The notes below the pieces were generated by a model. It was given only the letters and a program-made list of their open reading frames with translations. It was not told the DNA's origin and ran no database searches. Positions 14,300 to 20,754 of a stretch of DNA of 23,453 nt are shown in pieces. Where the stretch lies: contig JAICJM010000045.1 in the NCBI GenBank assembly GCA_025928435.1, positions 1-23,453 on the forward strand, given 5' to 3'. Numbering within the stretch: position 1 is the first letter of the stretch; each line of letters begins with the position of its first letter. The stretch is from Thermoleophilia bacterium. Lineage in GTDB: Bacteria > Actinomycetota > Thermoleophilia > Gaiellales > JAICJC01. Both the position numbers and the translations under genes were made by a program.

Positions 14300-14512
14300 T
14301 CAGGACGACTTCTTCGCGGTCGCCTTGCCGCCCTTGCGGCCGGCGGCCTTCTTCTGGGCGGTGGTGCCGCCCTGCTTCGGCGAGCTGCCCGACCCGGAGC
14401 TCTCGCCGCCGCGCTTCGACGCGCCGGGCGAGTTGGCGATGCGGGCTGCCCGCTCCTTCGACATGCCCCTGTCCTTCAGGGCCTCGTGCTGCTTCTCGTT
14501 CTTGACCGCCAT
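14300..14512 (-). CDS. Small basic Gly/Lys-rich protein (KGG-type stress protein)
   Basis: 70 residues from ATG 14512, with GAGAGGAGGT as an excellent ribosome site; the frame is open further upstream but without one. The N-terminal half is HEALKDRGMSKERAARIANSPGASKRGG, a pattern I recall from small actinobacterial proteins labelled plasmid stabilization or DUF7218. The C-terminal half is Lys/Gly/Ala-rich (TAQKKAAGRKGGKATAKK), resembling KGG-repeat and histone-like tails, so nucleic-acid contact is possible. It is the first gene of a four-gene operon, with a SigB-like promoter 66 bases upstream. Function unknown. Confidence 0.85.
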   Translation of the reverse strand: MAVKNEKQHEALKDRGMSKERAARIANSPGASKRGGESSGSGSSPKQGGTTAQKKAAGRKGGKATAKKSS

Positions 14513-14578
14513 CTGGGACCTCCTCTCAGTGCTTGCCAGTGATACCGCTCCCCGTGGGAATCGCCTGGTCGTCGGCAC

Positions 14579-14603
14579 ATACCCGCTCCTCCGGTCGCCC
14601 AAC
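14579..14603 (-). promoter_or_regulatory. SigB-type promoter of the KGG/DUF1360 operon
   Basis: On the minus strand, GTTGGG at 14603-14598, 13 bases, then GGGTAT at 14584-14579. The -10 is perfect and the -35 has GTTG instead of GTTT. It lies in the 124-base gap after the alcohol dehydrogenase gene, with a leader of about 60 bases before ATG 14512. Confidence 0.5.
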
Positions 14604-14636
14604 CGCTACGCACGCCGAGCGACCTGGCCCTTTCGA

Positions 14637-15827
14637 TCAGCCCGCGGGATGCAGGAGCACCTTGATGGCGCCGTCCTGCTTCTTCTGGAACATCTCGTAG
14701 GCGCGCGGCGCGTCCTCGAGCGGGAGGTTGTGCGTCGCCAGGTCCTCGGCGCCGAGCGGGTCGTCCTCGCCCTCCACCAGCGGCAGGATCTCGGGGATCC
14801 AGCGGTGGACGTTGGCCTGCCCCATCCGCAGCTGGATCTGCTTGTCGAACAGATCCATCATCGGCATCGGGTCTGCCATCCCGCCGTAGACGCCGCTGAG
14901 CGAGATCGTCCCGCCACGGCGGACGGCGTCGATGGCGTTGCGCAGGACGGCGAGGCGATCGATGCCCGCCTTCTCGATCATCGGGCCGGCGACCCTGTCC
15001 GGCAGACGCGCGGCCAGGTCCTGGGCCAGCTTGGCCACGGGGGCGCCGTGCGCCTCCATGCCGACGGCGTCGATGACGCTGTCCGCGCCGCGGCCGGCCG
15101 TGCGCCCCCGGATGGCCTCGACGACGTCCTCGTCGCCCGACGCGTCGATGGTGTCGACGCCGTACTTGCGGGCGAGCTCCAGCCGCTCCGGCACGAGATC
15201 GATCCCGATCACGCCGGCGGCCCCCCGGTGCAGCGCGATCCGGCAGCACATCTGCCCGATCGGCCCCAGACCGAACACGGCGATCGTGCCGCCGTCGGGG
15301 ATCGCGGCATACTCGACCGCCTGCCACGCCGTGGGCATCACGTCGGAGAGGTACACGAAGCGCTCGTCGGGCGGGCCGTCCGGCACCTTGATCGGGCCGA
15401 AGTGCGCCTGGGGCACGCGCAGGAGCTCCGCCTGGCCGCCCGGCACGCGGCCGTAGAGGCGGGTGTACCCGAAGAGCGCGCCGCCCTTGCCCTGGTCGCG
15501 CACCTGGGTCGTCTCGCACTGCGAGAAGAGCGTCTGGTTGCACATGAAGCAGTGGCCGCAGGAGATGTTGAACGGGATCACGACGCGGTCGCCAGGCGTG
15601 ATGTGCTCCACCTCCGAGCCGACCGCCTCGACGATGCCCATCGGCTCGTGGCCGAGGATGTCACCCTCCTCGAGGAAGGCGCCCAGCACCTCGTACAGGT
15701 GCAGGTCGGAGCCGCAGATGCCGCTGGAGGTGACGCGGACGATCGCGTCGGTGGGCTGCTCGATCGTCGGGTCGGGGACGGTGTCCACCCGGACGTCCCG
15801 CCGGCCGTGCCATGTCAATGCCTTCAT
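14637..15827 (-). CDS. Zinc-dependent alcohol dehydrogenase (FdhA-like MDR)
   Basis: 396 residues from ATG 15827, with GGAGAGGG upstream. It is a medium-chain dehydrogenase. The catalytic zinc ligands are Cys38 (GICGSD) and His60-Glu61 (GHEPMG). The structural zinc has four cysteines at 90, 93, 96 and 104. The NAD(P)-binding loop GLGPIG is at 186-191, with Asp210 at the end of the second strand (IGID), which favours NAD. The length, and the insertion around residues 105-150 (FGYTRLYGRVPGGQAE), resemble glutathione-independent formaldehyde dehydrogenases and related aldehyde-dismutating enzymes. Actual substrate unknown. It is a single-gene unit with a SigB-like promoter. Confidence 0.94.
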   Translation of the reverse strand: MKALTWHGRRDVRVDTVPDPTIEQPTDAIVRVTSSGICGSDLHLYEVLGAFLEEGDILGHEPMGIVEAVGSEVEHITPGDRVVIPFNISCGHCFMCNQTLFSQCETTQVRDQGKGGALFGYTRLYGRVPGGQAELLRVPQAHFGPIKVPDGPPDERFVYLSDVMPTAWQAVEYAAIPDGGTIAVFGLGPIGQMCCRIALHRGAAGVIGIDLVPERLELARKYGVDTIDASGDEDVVEAIRGRTAGRGADSVIDAVGMEAHGAPVAKLAQDLAARLPDRVAGPMIEKAGIDRLAVLRNAIDAVRRGGTISLSGVYGGMADPMPMMDLFDKQIQLRMGQANVHRWIPEILPLVEGEDDPLGAEDLATHNLPLEDAPRAYEMFQKKQDGAIKVLLHPAG

Positions 15828-15860
15828 CGCGCCCTCTCCTTCTCGTCGATGGGCGTCCCC

Positions 15861-15886
15861 GTACCACCCGTCCGGGTCTGCGAAAC
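15861..15886 (-). promoter_or_regulatory. SigB-type promoter candidate of the alcohol dehydrogenase
   Basis: On the minus strand, GTTTCG at 15886-15881, 14 bases, then TGGTAC at 15866-15861. It has four of four in the GTTT core and five of six against GGGTAC. The 63-base gap between the PolX gene stop and ATG 15827 contains no better candidate. Confidence 0.4.
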
Positions 15887-15890
15887 GTGC

Positions 15891-17495
15891 TTACCGCCGC
15901 CGGAGCGCCTCGACCGGGCGCGTGTTCACGACGGCCGCCGCCGGTGCCCCGCCCCGGCGGGCCGTGTGCACGGCATAGGTCATGCTGCCGAGGCCGGCGG
16001 CGGAGTGCGCGTCGCTCCCGCAGGTGATGCGCACGCCTGCGGCGAGCGCCTCCCGCACGTGCCCGGCCGACAGGTCGAGGCGGCTCGAGAGCCCGTTCAC
16101 CTCGAGCGCGACCCCCGTCTCGAGGGCCGCCTCGAACGTGCGCTCGAGGTCGAGTGCGTTCTCGGCCCGGTGGCCGATGATGCGGCCGGTGGGGTGGCTC
16201 AGGCAGCTCGCGGCCGGGTGGTGCATGGCGTGGACGACCCGGGCGGTCAGGTCGTCCCGGCTCGCCCGCTGGCCGGCGTGGAGCGAGATCTGCACCCAGT
16301 CGAGCTCGGCCAGGACGTCGTCCGGGAGGTCGAGGCTCCCGTCCGGGAGGATGTCGCACTCGACGCCGCGCAGCACGCGGAACGGGGCCAGCGCCGCGTT
16401 CGTGGCCTCGATCTCGACCGCCTGGCGGCGCAGGTCGCCGGCATCGAGGCCGGGGACGACCCGCACCGCGCGGGTGTGGTCGCAGATGGCCAGGTAGTCG
16501 TAGCCGCGGTCGCGGGCGGCCTCCGCCATCTCGCGCACGCCGGCGCGGCCGTCCGACCAGGTCGTGTGACAGTGCAGGTCGCCGCGGATCCCGGCCTGTT
16601 CGAGCAGGCCCGCCGGCGCAGAGGCCCCGGCCTCGCGCAGCTCGGGCGGGACGGGCTCGACTCCCAGGAGCGCGTAGACGGCGTCCTCGGTCGCCGCCAC
16701 CGGCAGCGGCCCGAGGGCGGCCACGTAGTCGTCGGATCCGGTCGACCGGACGAGCGCCGTCCCGAGCTCCCCGGGCGGCGTGACGACGAGTTCGACGGCG
16801 ATGCCGTCGAGGCTGACTCCGACGTCGGGCGAGAGCATGGCGACGATCTCGGGGAGGGCGGCGAACCGCTCCCGGACGGCCTCGGGGCTCTCCGTCGCCA
16901 CGACCACCGCCAGCCGCTCCGGCCGGTCGACCCACCGTCGCACGTCGCCGGCGACGATGCCCCCGAGCGCCTCGGCGACGGGCTCGCACAGAGCCCGGGC
17001 CCGGTCGAGCATGAGGTCCGTGCGGGGAGGCGGCGCAGGCTCGGAGAGCGCCGCCGCAATCCGCTCCTCGGTGTGCGGGCCGACGCCCGGGACGGTCGCC
17101 AGGCGCCCTTCCCCGGCGGCGGTGCGCAGCTCCGCCACGGTGCGGATGCCGAGCGCCGCGCCGACGGCGATCAGCCGGTTCGCACTGAGGCCGTGCATCC
17201 GCCCGAAGGCCGCGAGCTCCGGCGAGATCGTCCCCCGCAGCTCGTCGAGCTCGGCGATCCGGCCCGTCTCGACCAGCTCGCGCATGCGCCGCTCGAGGCC
17301 CGGCCCCACGCCGCGCAGCTCGCGGACGCGGCCCTGCCGGACGAGGTCTGCGACGGGGAGGGGCGTGCCCCGGACGAGCCCGGCTCCGCGCCGGAACGCC
17401 CGGACGGCGTGGCCGCTCGCGCCGGAGAGCTCGAGCAGCGCCGCGTACTCGGGCAGCGCCGAGGCGATCTCCTCGTTGGACGGGGTCGCCGCCAT
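15891..17495 (-). CDS. PolX-like protein: helix-hairpin-helix, dead polymerase domain, intact PHP phosphoesterase
   Basis: 534 residues from ATG 17495. Domains in order: an N-terminal helical 8-kDa-like region (about 5-55), two helix-hairpin-helix motifs (RELRGVGPGLERRM near 58, LATVPGVGPHTEERI near 132), a polymerase-beta palm-like region (160-290), and a PHP domain (303-534). In active PolX the palm has Gly-Ser-x-Arg-Arg followed by Gly-Asp-Ile-Asp. Here it reads AGDVRR then RLAVVVA (195-200), so both catalytic aspartates are missing. The PHP metal ligands are all present: His308, His310, Asp315, Asp339-His340, Glu379, His406, His434, Asp495, His497. Nuclease or phosphoesterase activity is plausible; polymerase activity is not. 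Confidence 0.93.
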   Translation of the reverse strand: MAATPSNEEIASALPEYAALLELSGASGHAVRAFRRGAGLVRGTPLPVADLVRQGRVRELRGVGPGLERRMRELVETGRIAELDELRGTISPELAAFGRMHGLSANRLIAVGAALGIRTVAELRTAAGEGRLATVPGVGPHTEERIAAALSEPAPPPRTDLMLDRARALCEPVAEALGGIVAGDVRRWVDRPERLAVVVATESPEAVRERFAALPEIVAMLSPDVGVSLDGIAVELVVTPPGELGTALVRSTGSDDYVAALGPLPVAATEDAVYALLGVEPVPPELREAGASAPAGLLEQAGIRGDLHCHTTWSDGRAGVREMAEAARDRGYDYLAICDHTRAVRVVPGLDAGDLRRQAVEIEATNAALAPFRVLRGVECDILPDGSLDLPDDVLAELDWVQISLHAGQRASRDDLTARVVHAMHHPAASCLSHPTGRIIGHRAENALDLERTFEAALETGVALEVNGLSSRLDLSAGHVREALAAGVRITCGSDAHSAAGLGSMTYAVHTARRGGAPAAAVVNTRPVEALRRR

Positions 17496-17500
17496 GGAGT

Positions 17501-17530
17501 GGGGACAGTCCCCGCATGGGGACTGTCCCC
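17501..17530. repeat. Double palindrome GGGGACAGTCCCC-GCAT-GGGGACTGTCCCC
   Basis: Two perfect 13-base arms in inverted orientation with a 4-base loop. Each arm is itself a near-palindrome (GGGGAC-x-GTCCCC), so the element can fold as one long hairpin or two small ones. It nearly fills the 46-base gap between the DUF892 stop (17542) and the PolX start (17495). It may terminate DUF892 transcription. It resembles REP-like intergenic palindromes that are repeated across genomes, but only this copy is in the window. Confidence 0.85.
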
Positions 17531-17541
17531 GATTGAGTCTG

Positions 17542-18033
17542 CTAGCGGGCGGCTGCCTTGTTCACCGACTTCTCGGCGATCTTGGTCAGCTTCTCGTCGG
17601 CCGCCGACTCCTCGTCGAGCGTCTCGTTCAGCAGCTTGGCCGCGTCCGTGTGCCCGAGCTGCTGGGCCAGCGAGCGCGCGGTGCCGTACGCCGCGATCTC
17701 GTAGTGCTCGACCCGCTGGGCGGCACCGATCAGGGCCGCGTCGCGGGCGTCGCCGTCGCCGTCGGCCTCGGCGACTTCGCTGCCCTCGCTGATCAGGCCC
17801 TCCATTCCGTCGCAGTGCTCGCTCTCGGGCTCGATCCCGATCGCCTGGAAGACCTGCTCGAGCCGCTTCACGTGTCCCCGGGTCTCCTCGAGGTGCTCGC
17901 TGATCGCGTTCTGCAACTCCTTGGACGAGGCCGCCTCCGCGATGTCCGGCAGCGCCTCGACCAGCTGCTTCTCGGCGCTGTAGAGATCCTTCAACTCCTC
18001 CTCGAGCACGTCATCGAGTGACTTCAGCTCCAT
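17542..18033 (-). CDS. Ferritin-like DUF892 (YciE/YciF-type) protein
   Basis: 163 residues from ATG 18033, with GAGAGGGA upstream. It is the normal single-domain size. DLYSAEKQLVEALPDIAEAA (about residues 17-36) is the hallmark opening helix. HLEETRGHVKRLEQVF (47-62), VEHYEIAAYGTAR (about 108-120) and DEESAADEKLTKIAE (about 140-155) provide the Glu and His ligands of a ferritin-like four-helix bundle. It is clearly closer to YciF than the double protein at 10888, so the window holds two divergent DUF892 lineages. The family is induced by osmotic, stationary-phase and oxidative stress in several bacteria; the biochemical role is not settled. It has a SigB-like promoter and a strong palindrome after the stop. 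Confidence 0.95.
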   Translation of the reverse strand: MELKSLDDVLEEELKDLYSAEKQLVEALPDIAEAASSKELQNAISEHLEETRGHVKRLEQVFQAIGIEPESEHCDGMEGLISEGSEVAEADGDGDARDAALIGAAQRVEHYEIAAYGTARSLAQQLGHTDAAKLLNETLDEESAADEKLTKIAEKSVNKAAAR

Positions 18034-18072
18034 GGGTCCCTCTCCCGGTCGGTGTGACGATGAGCCCCGGAA

Positions 18073-18099
18073 CTACCCACGCGCGGGGCGGGGACAAAC
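18073..18099 (-). promoter_or_regulatory. SigB-type promoter of the DUF892 gene
   Basis: On the minus strand, GTTTGT at 18099-18094, 15 bases, then GGGTAG at 18078-18073, preceded by GCGT. The topoisomerase promoter has the same boxes, spacing and GCGT context. The leader would be about 35 bases. Confidence 0.55.
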
Positions 18100-18102
18100 G
18101 CG

Positions 18103-19197
18103 TCAGGAGGCCCTGGCGGTGCGCTCGCGCCGGGACTCGGCCTCGAGCCGCACGCGGAGCAGGGCGAGCACCGCCGCCTCCTGGGGGGTGAGCCCCCGCA
18201 GGCTGCGCGCCAGGCGGCGCTCGGCCGCCTCGGCCAGCCCGCGCGCCAGGCTCCCGTCCAGGTGGGCCTCGATGACGTCCGGATGCACGTAGCAGCTGCG
18301 GCACACCGCCGGCGTGTTCCCGAGCGACTTCGCGGCCGACTCGACGGCTCGCACCACATTGCGCTTCGCCTGGGTCGGCGAGCCCGCCTCGCCCAGCTCC
18401 TCGAGCGCCCAGGCCGCGAGCACCGTGCCCGACCAGGTGCGGAAGTCCTTGGCGGTGAAGTTCTCGCCCGTCACCTCGCGCAGGTAGTCGTTGACGTCGT
18501 CGGAGTCGACGTCCTCCACGTCGCCGTCGTCGTCGACGTACTGGAAGAGCGGCTGGCCCGGGAGGTCCTCGCAGCGGCGCAGCACGCGCGCCACCCGCGG
18601 ATCGCGCACGTCCACATCGCTCAGCTTGCCGCCCTTGCCGCGGAAGCGGAACATGATCCGCGCGCCCTCGACGTCGACGTGGCGCTTCTGCATCGTCGTC
18701 AGCCCGAACGACTTGTTCTCGCGCGCGTACTCGTCGTTCCCGATCCGGATGCTGGTCTCGTCCAGGAGCCGCACGACCGTCGCGAGCACGCGGGGCTTGC
18801 TGAGCGAACGGCGCGCGATGTCGCGGTCGACCTGCCGCCGGATCTTCGGCAGCGCCTCGCCGAAGGCGACGATCCGGCCGTACTTGACCTCGTCGCGCAC
18901 CTCGCGCCAGCGCGGGTGGTAGCGGTACTGCTTGCGCCCGCGCGCGTCGCGGCCGGTCGCCTGGAGGTGGCCGTTCGGCGATCGGCAGATCCAGACATCG
19001 GTCCACGCCGGCGGGATGGCGAGCGCGTCGATGCGGGCCCGATCCTCCGGGTCGGAGATCGTGCGGCCGTCGGGATCGACGTACTGGAAGCCGCGGCCGC
19101 GCTTCCGCCGCCGGATTCCGGGCCGATCGTCGCTGGTGTAGCGGAGGCCTGCCTCCCTCGCCGCCTCGGGTGCCGTGGTGGGCAGCGTCTCGGCCAT
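18103..19197 (-). CDS. DNA topoisomerase IB (poxvirus/bacterial type)
   Basis: 364 residues from ATG 19197, with GGGAAAGG about ten bases upstream. It relaxes supercoils through a 3'-phosphotyrosyl intermediate without ATP. The catalytic set of poxvirus-type enzymes is recognisable: Arg151 (TSIRIGNDEYA), Lys188 (FRFRGKGGK), Arg253 (AKDFRTWSGT), Asn294 in the place of the vaccinia histidine, and nucleophile Tyr303 (NTPAVCRSCYVHP). The N-terminal beta domain covers about 20-110 (IPPAWTDVWICRSPNGHLQATG). Bacteria use this enzyme as an accessory topoisomerase, often linked to stress or DNA repair. It is divergent from the HAF gene. A giant overlapping reading frame upstream on this strand is a composition artefact. 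Confidence 0.97.
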   Translation of the reverse strand: MAETLPTTAPEAAREAGLRYTSDDRPGIRRRKRGRGFQYVDPDGRTISDPEDRARIDALAIPPAWTDVWICRSPNGHLQATGRDARGRKQYRYHPRWREVRDEVKYGRIVAFGEALPKIRRQVDRDIARRSLSKPRVLATVVRLLDETSIRIGNDEYARENKSFGLTTMQKRHVDVEGARIMFRFRGKGGKLSDVDVRDPRVARVLRRCEDLPGQPLFQYVDDDGDVEDVDSDDVNDYLREVTGENFTAKDFRTWSGTVLAAWALEELGEAGSPTQAKRNVVRAVESAAKSLGNTPAVCRSCYVHPDVIEAHLDGSLARGLAEAAERRLARSLRGLTPQEAAVLALLRVRLEAESRRERTARAS

Positions 19198-19238
19198 GCA
19201 GCTTCGCCTTTCCCGCTCGGTTTGCAGTGGCGACCGAT

Positions 19239-19265
19239 CTACCCACGCCCGTCGCGGCGGCAAAC
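19239..19265 (-). promoter_or_regulatory. SigB-type promoter of topoisomerase IB
   Basis: On the minus strand, GTTTGC at 19265-19260, 15 bases, then GGGTAG at 19244-19239, with GCGT just before the -10. It is almost the same as the promoter of the DUF892 gene downstream. The leader would be about 35 bases. Confidence 0.55.
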
Positions 19266-19283
19266 ACGCCGCGTGTCTGGTCA

Positions 19284-19311
19284 TTGCGAATTGACAACAT
19301 GCTAGTAGTCT
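19284..19311 (+). promoter_or_regulatory. Promoter candidate for the HAF-repeat gene, leaderless
   Basis: TTGCGA at 19284-19289 and TAGTCT at 19306-19311 are 16 bases apart. The -10 ends six bases before ATG 19318, and GGAG at 19312-19315 is too close to act as a ribosome site, so a leaderless message is likely. A TTGACA at 19291-19296 looks like a -35 but has no -10 at the right distance. Confidence 0.35.
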
Positions 19312-19317
19312 GGAGTC

Positions 19318-20736
19318 ATGGGCATTCGCAGGACCGCCTCGGCCGTGCTCGTCACGGCAGCCGCAACGATGATCGCGACCACGGCCACGGTCGCCCCGGC
19401 CGGTGCCGCGTCGGCGGCGCCGACCTTCACGCTCGTCGACCTCGGCCTGGTGAAGAAGACGCACGGCTCGGGCGCCGTGGCCGTGAGCGCCAACGGGAAG
19501 TACGCCGCCCTGCAGAGCAACTGGCCGAGCTACCCCCAGCAGGCGACCCGGTACCACTCCGGCCACCTGAAGACCCTCGGCACGCTGGGCGGGGTCGACT
19601 CGCAGGCGTACGGTGTCGACAACGCCGGCCAGGCGGTCGGCTCGGCGCGCGACGCGGCCCAGCTCGGCCGGGCGTTCGAGTACTCGGGCACGACGCTCAT
19701 GCAGCTTCCCGACCTCGGCGGCGACACGAGCGCGGCCGAGGCCATCAACGACCACGGCGTGATCGTCGGCACGGCCGCCGTCGCGGGTGGGAGCGACCCG
19801 CGGGCAGTCGAGTGGACGAACGGCCAGATCAGCGTGCTGCCCGGTCTCGGCCCGAGCTCGATCGCCGGCGCCCAGGCGGTGAACGAGGCGGGCGACGCGG
19901 CGGGGTATTCCTGGAACGCGCAGAACAGCCTGCCCGAGCATGCGATCCTGTGGCGCGCGGGGCAGCCCGTCGACGTGTCGCCGTCGCCGTTCGTGGGCAG
20001 CGAGGCGTACGGGCTGAACGCCCAGGACGCGGTCGTCGGCGGCACCTGCGTCCAGACCACGAACCCGTGCACCGACGGCGCCTGGATCACCGAAGACGGG
20101 GTCAGCGACGGGTACCAGATGGCCACCGGCGGCCCGGGTGGGATCGCCACCGCGATCAACGACCACTGGATGATCGTCGGCCGGGGCCAGCTGCCCAACC
20201 AGGTGTGGGAGCCGTGGGTGATGTTCAACGGCCAGCGCTACGACCTGAACTCCCTGCTCGCGCCCGGAACGACGGGCTGGCAGATCACGCAGCCGGTCGG
20301 CGTGAACAACCTCGGCGACATCATCGCGACGGCCAACGACACGGCGACGAACCAGGGCCACGCGGTGCTGCTCGTGCCGACGGCGGCGCCCGCCTACGAC
20401 CGCACCGCCCCGACGGGCACGGTGACGCTCGCCGCCGGCGCGACCTCGACCTCCTCGGCGACCGTTCCGCTCGTCGCGGCCGGGAGTGACCCGTCCGGCA
20501 TCTTCGCGGTGCGAATCTCGAACAAGGGCACCTTGAGCAGCACCGACCACCGGCTGGTCAAGGGCGTGACGGTCGCCGCCGCGCGGGCGAGCGCCGCGAC
20601 ACCGCTCAGCTGGGATCTGTCCGACCCGGCCACGGGCGGGACGGGCGCGACGGGCACGCACACCGTGTGGGTGCAGTGGCTCGACTGGGCGGGGAACTGG
20701 TCGAAGCCGATCAGCGCGAAGATCACGCTGAGCTGA
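19318..20736 (+). CDS. Secreted HAF-repeat protein with C-terminal Ig-like domain
   Basis: 472 residues. A signal peptide with twin Arg, an Ala/Thr-rich hydrophobic core and a site near Ala30-Ala34 predicts export. From about 85 to 365 there are six or more HAF-type repeats, such as LGTLGGVDSQAYGVDNAGQA, LPDLGGDTSAAEAINDHG and GIATAINDHWMIVG. The repeats are expected to form a beta-propeller-like fold. The C-terminal ~100 residues begin with DRTAPTGTVTLAAGA and resemble bacterial Ig-like or FN3-like modules that often decorate extracellular proteins. No catalytic residues or cell-wall anchor are evident. Its function is unknown; HAF-repeat proteins are common in soil bacteria but poorly characterised. 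Confidence 0.85.
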   Translation: MGIRRTASAVLVTAAATMIATTATVAPAGAASAAPTFTLVDLGLVKKTHGSGAVAVSANGKYAALQSNWPSYPQQATRYHSGHLKTLGTLGGVDSQAYGVDNAGQAVGSARDAAQLGRAFEYSGTTLMQLPDLGGDTSAAEAINDHGVIVGTAAVAGGSDPRAVEWTNGQISVLPGLGPSSIAGAQAVNEAGDAAGYSWNAQNSLPEHAILWRAGQPVDVSPSPFVGSEAYGLNAQDAVVGGTCVQTTNPCTDGAWITEDGVSDGYQMATGGPGGIATAINDHWMIVGRGQLPNQVWEPWVMFNGQRYDLNSLLAPGTTGWQITQPVGVNNLGDIIATANDTATNQGHAVLLVPTAAPAYDRTAPTGTVTLAAGATSTSSATVPLVAAGSDPSGIFAVRISNKGTLSSTDHRLVKGVTVAAARASAATPLSWDLSDPATGGTGATGTHTVWVQWLDWAGNWSKPISAKITLS

Positions 20737-20741
20737 CGCCC

Positions 20742-20747
20742 TATGCT
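20742..20747 (+). promoter_or_regulatory. Candidate -10 (TATGCT) for the M20 peptidase gene
   Basis: TATGCT, the same hexamer as in the arsR promoter, ends seven bases before ATG 20755. There is no good -35. If used, it favours ATG 20755 over ATG 20743, which lies inside the hexamer. Confidence 0.35.
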
Positions 20748-20754
20748 GGCGGCG

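Noticed and set aside
14127..17792. A 1221-codon open frame on the plus strand
   Set aside because: It lies antisense to the DUF1360, alcohol dehydrogenase and PolX genes, has composition-driven sequence and no domain. It is a high-GC artefact.
19291..19296. Perfect TTGACA upstream of the HAF gene
   Set aside because: No -10 lies 16-18 bases downstream: that position is the start codon itself. Kept only as a remark; the TTGCGA/TAGTCT pair fits better.
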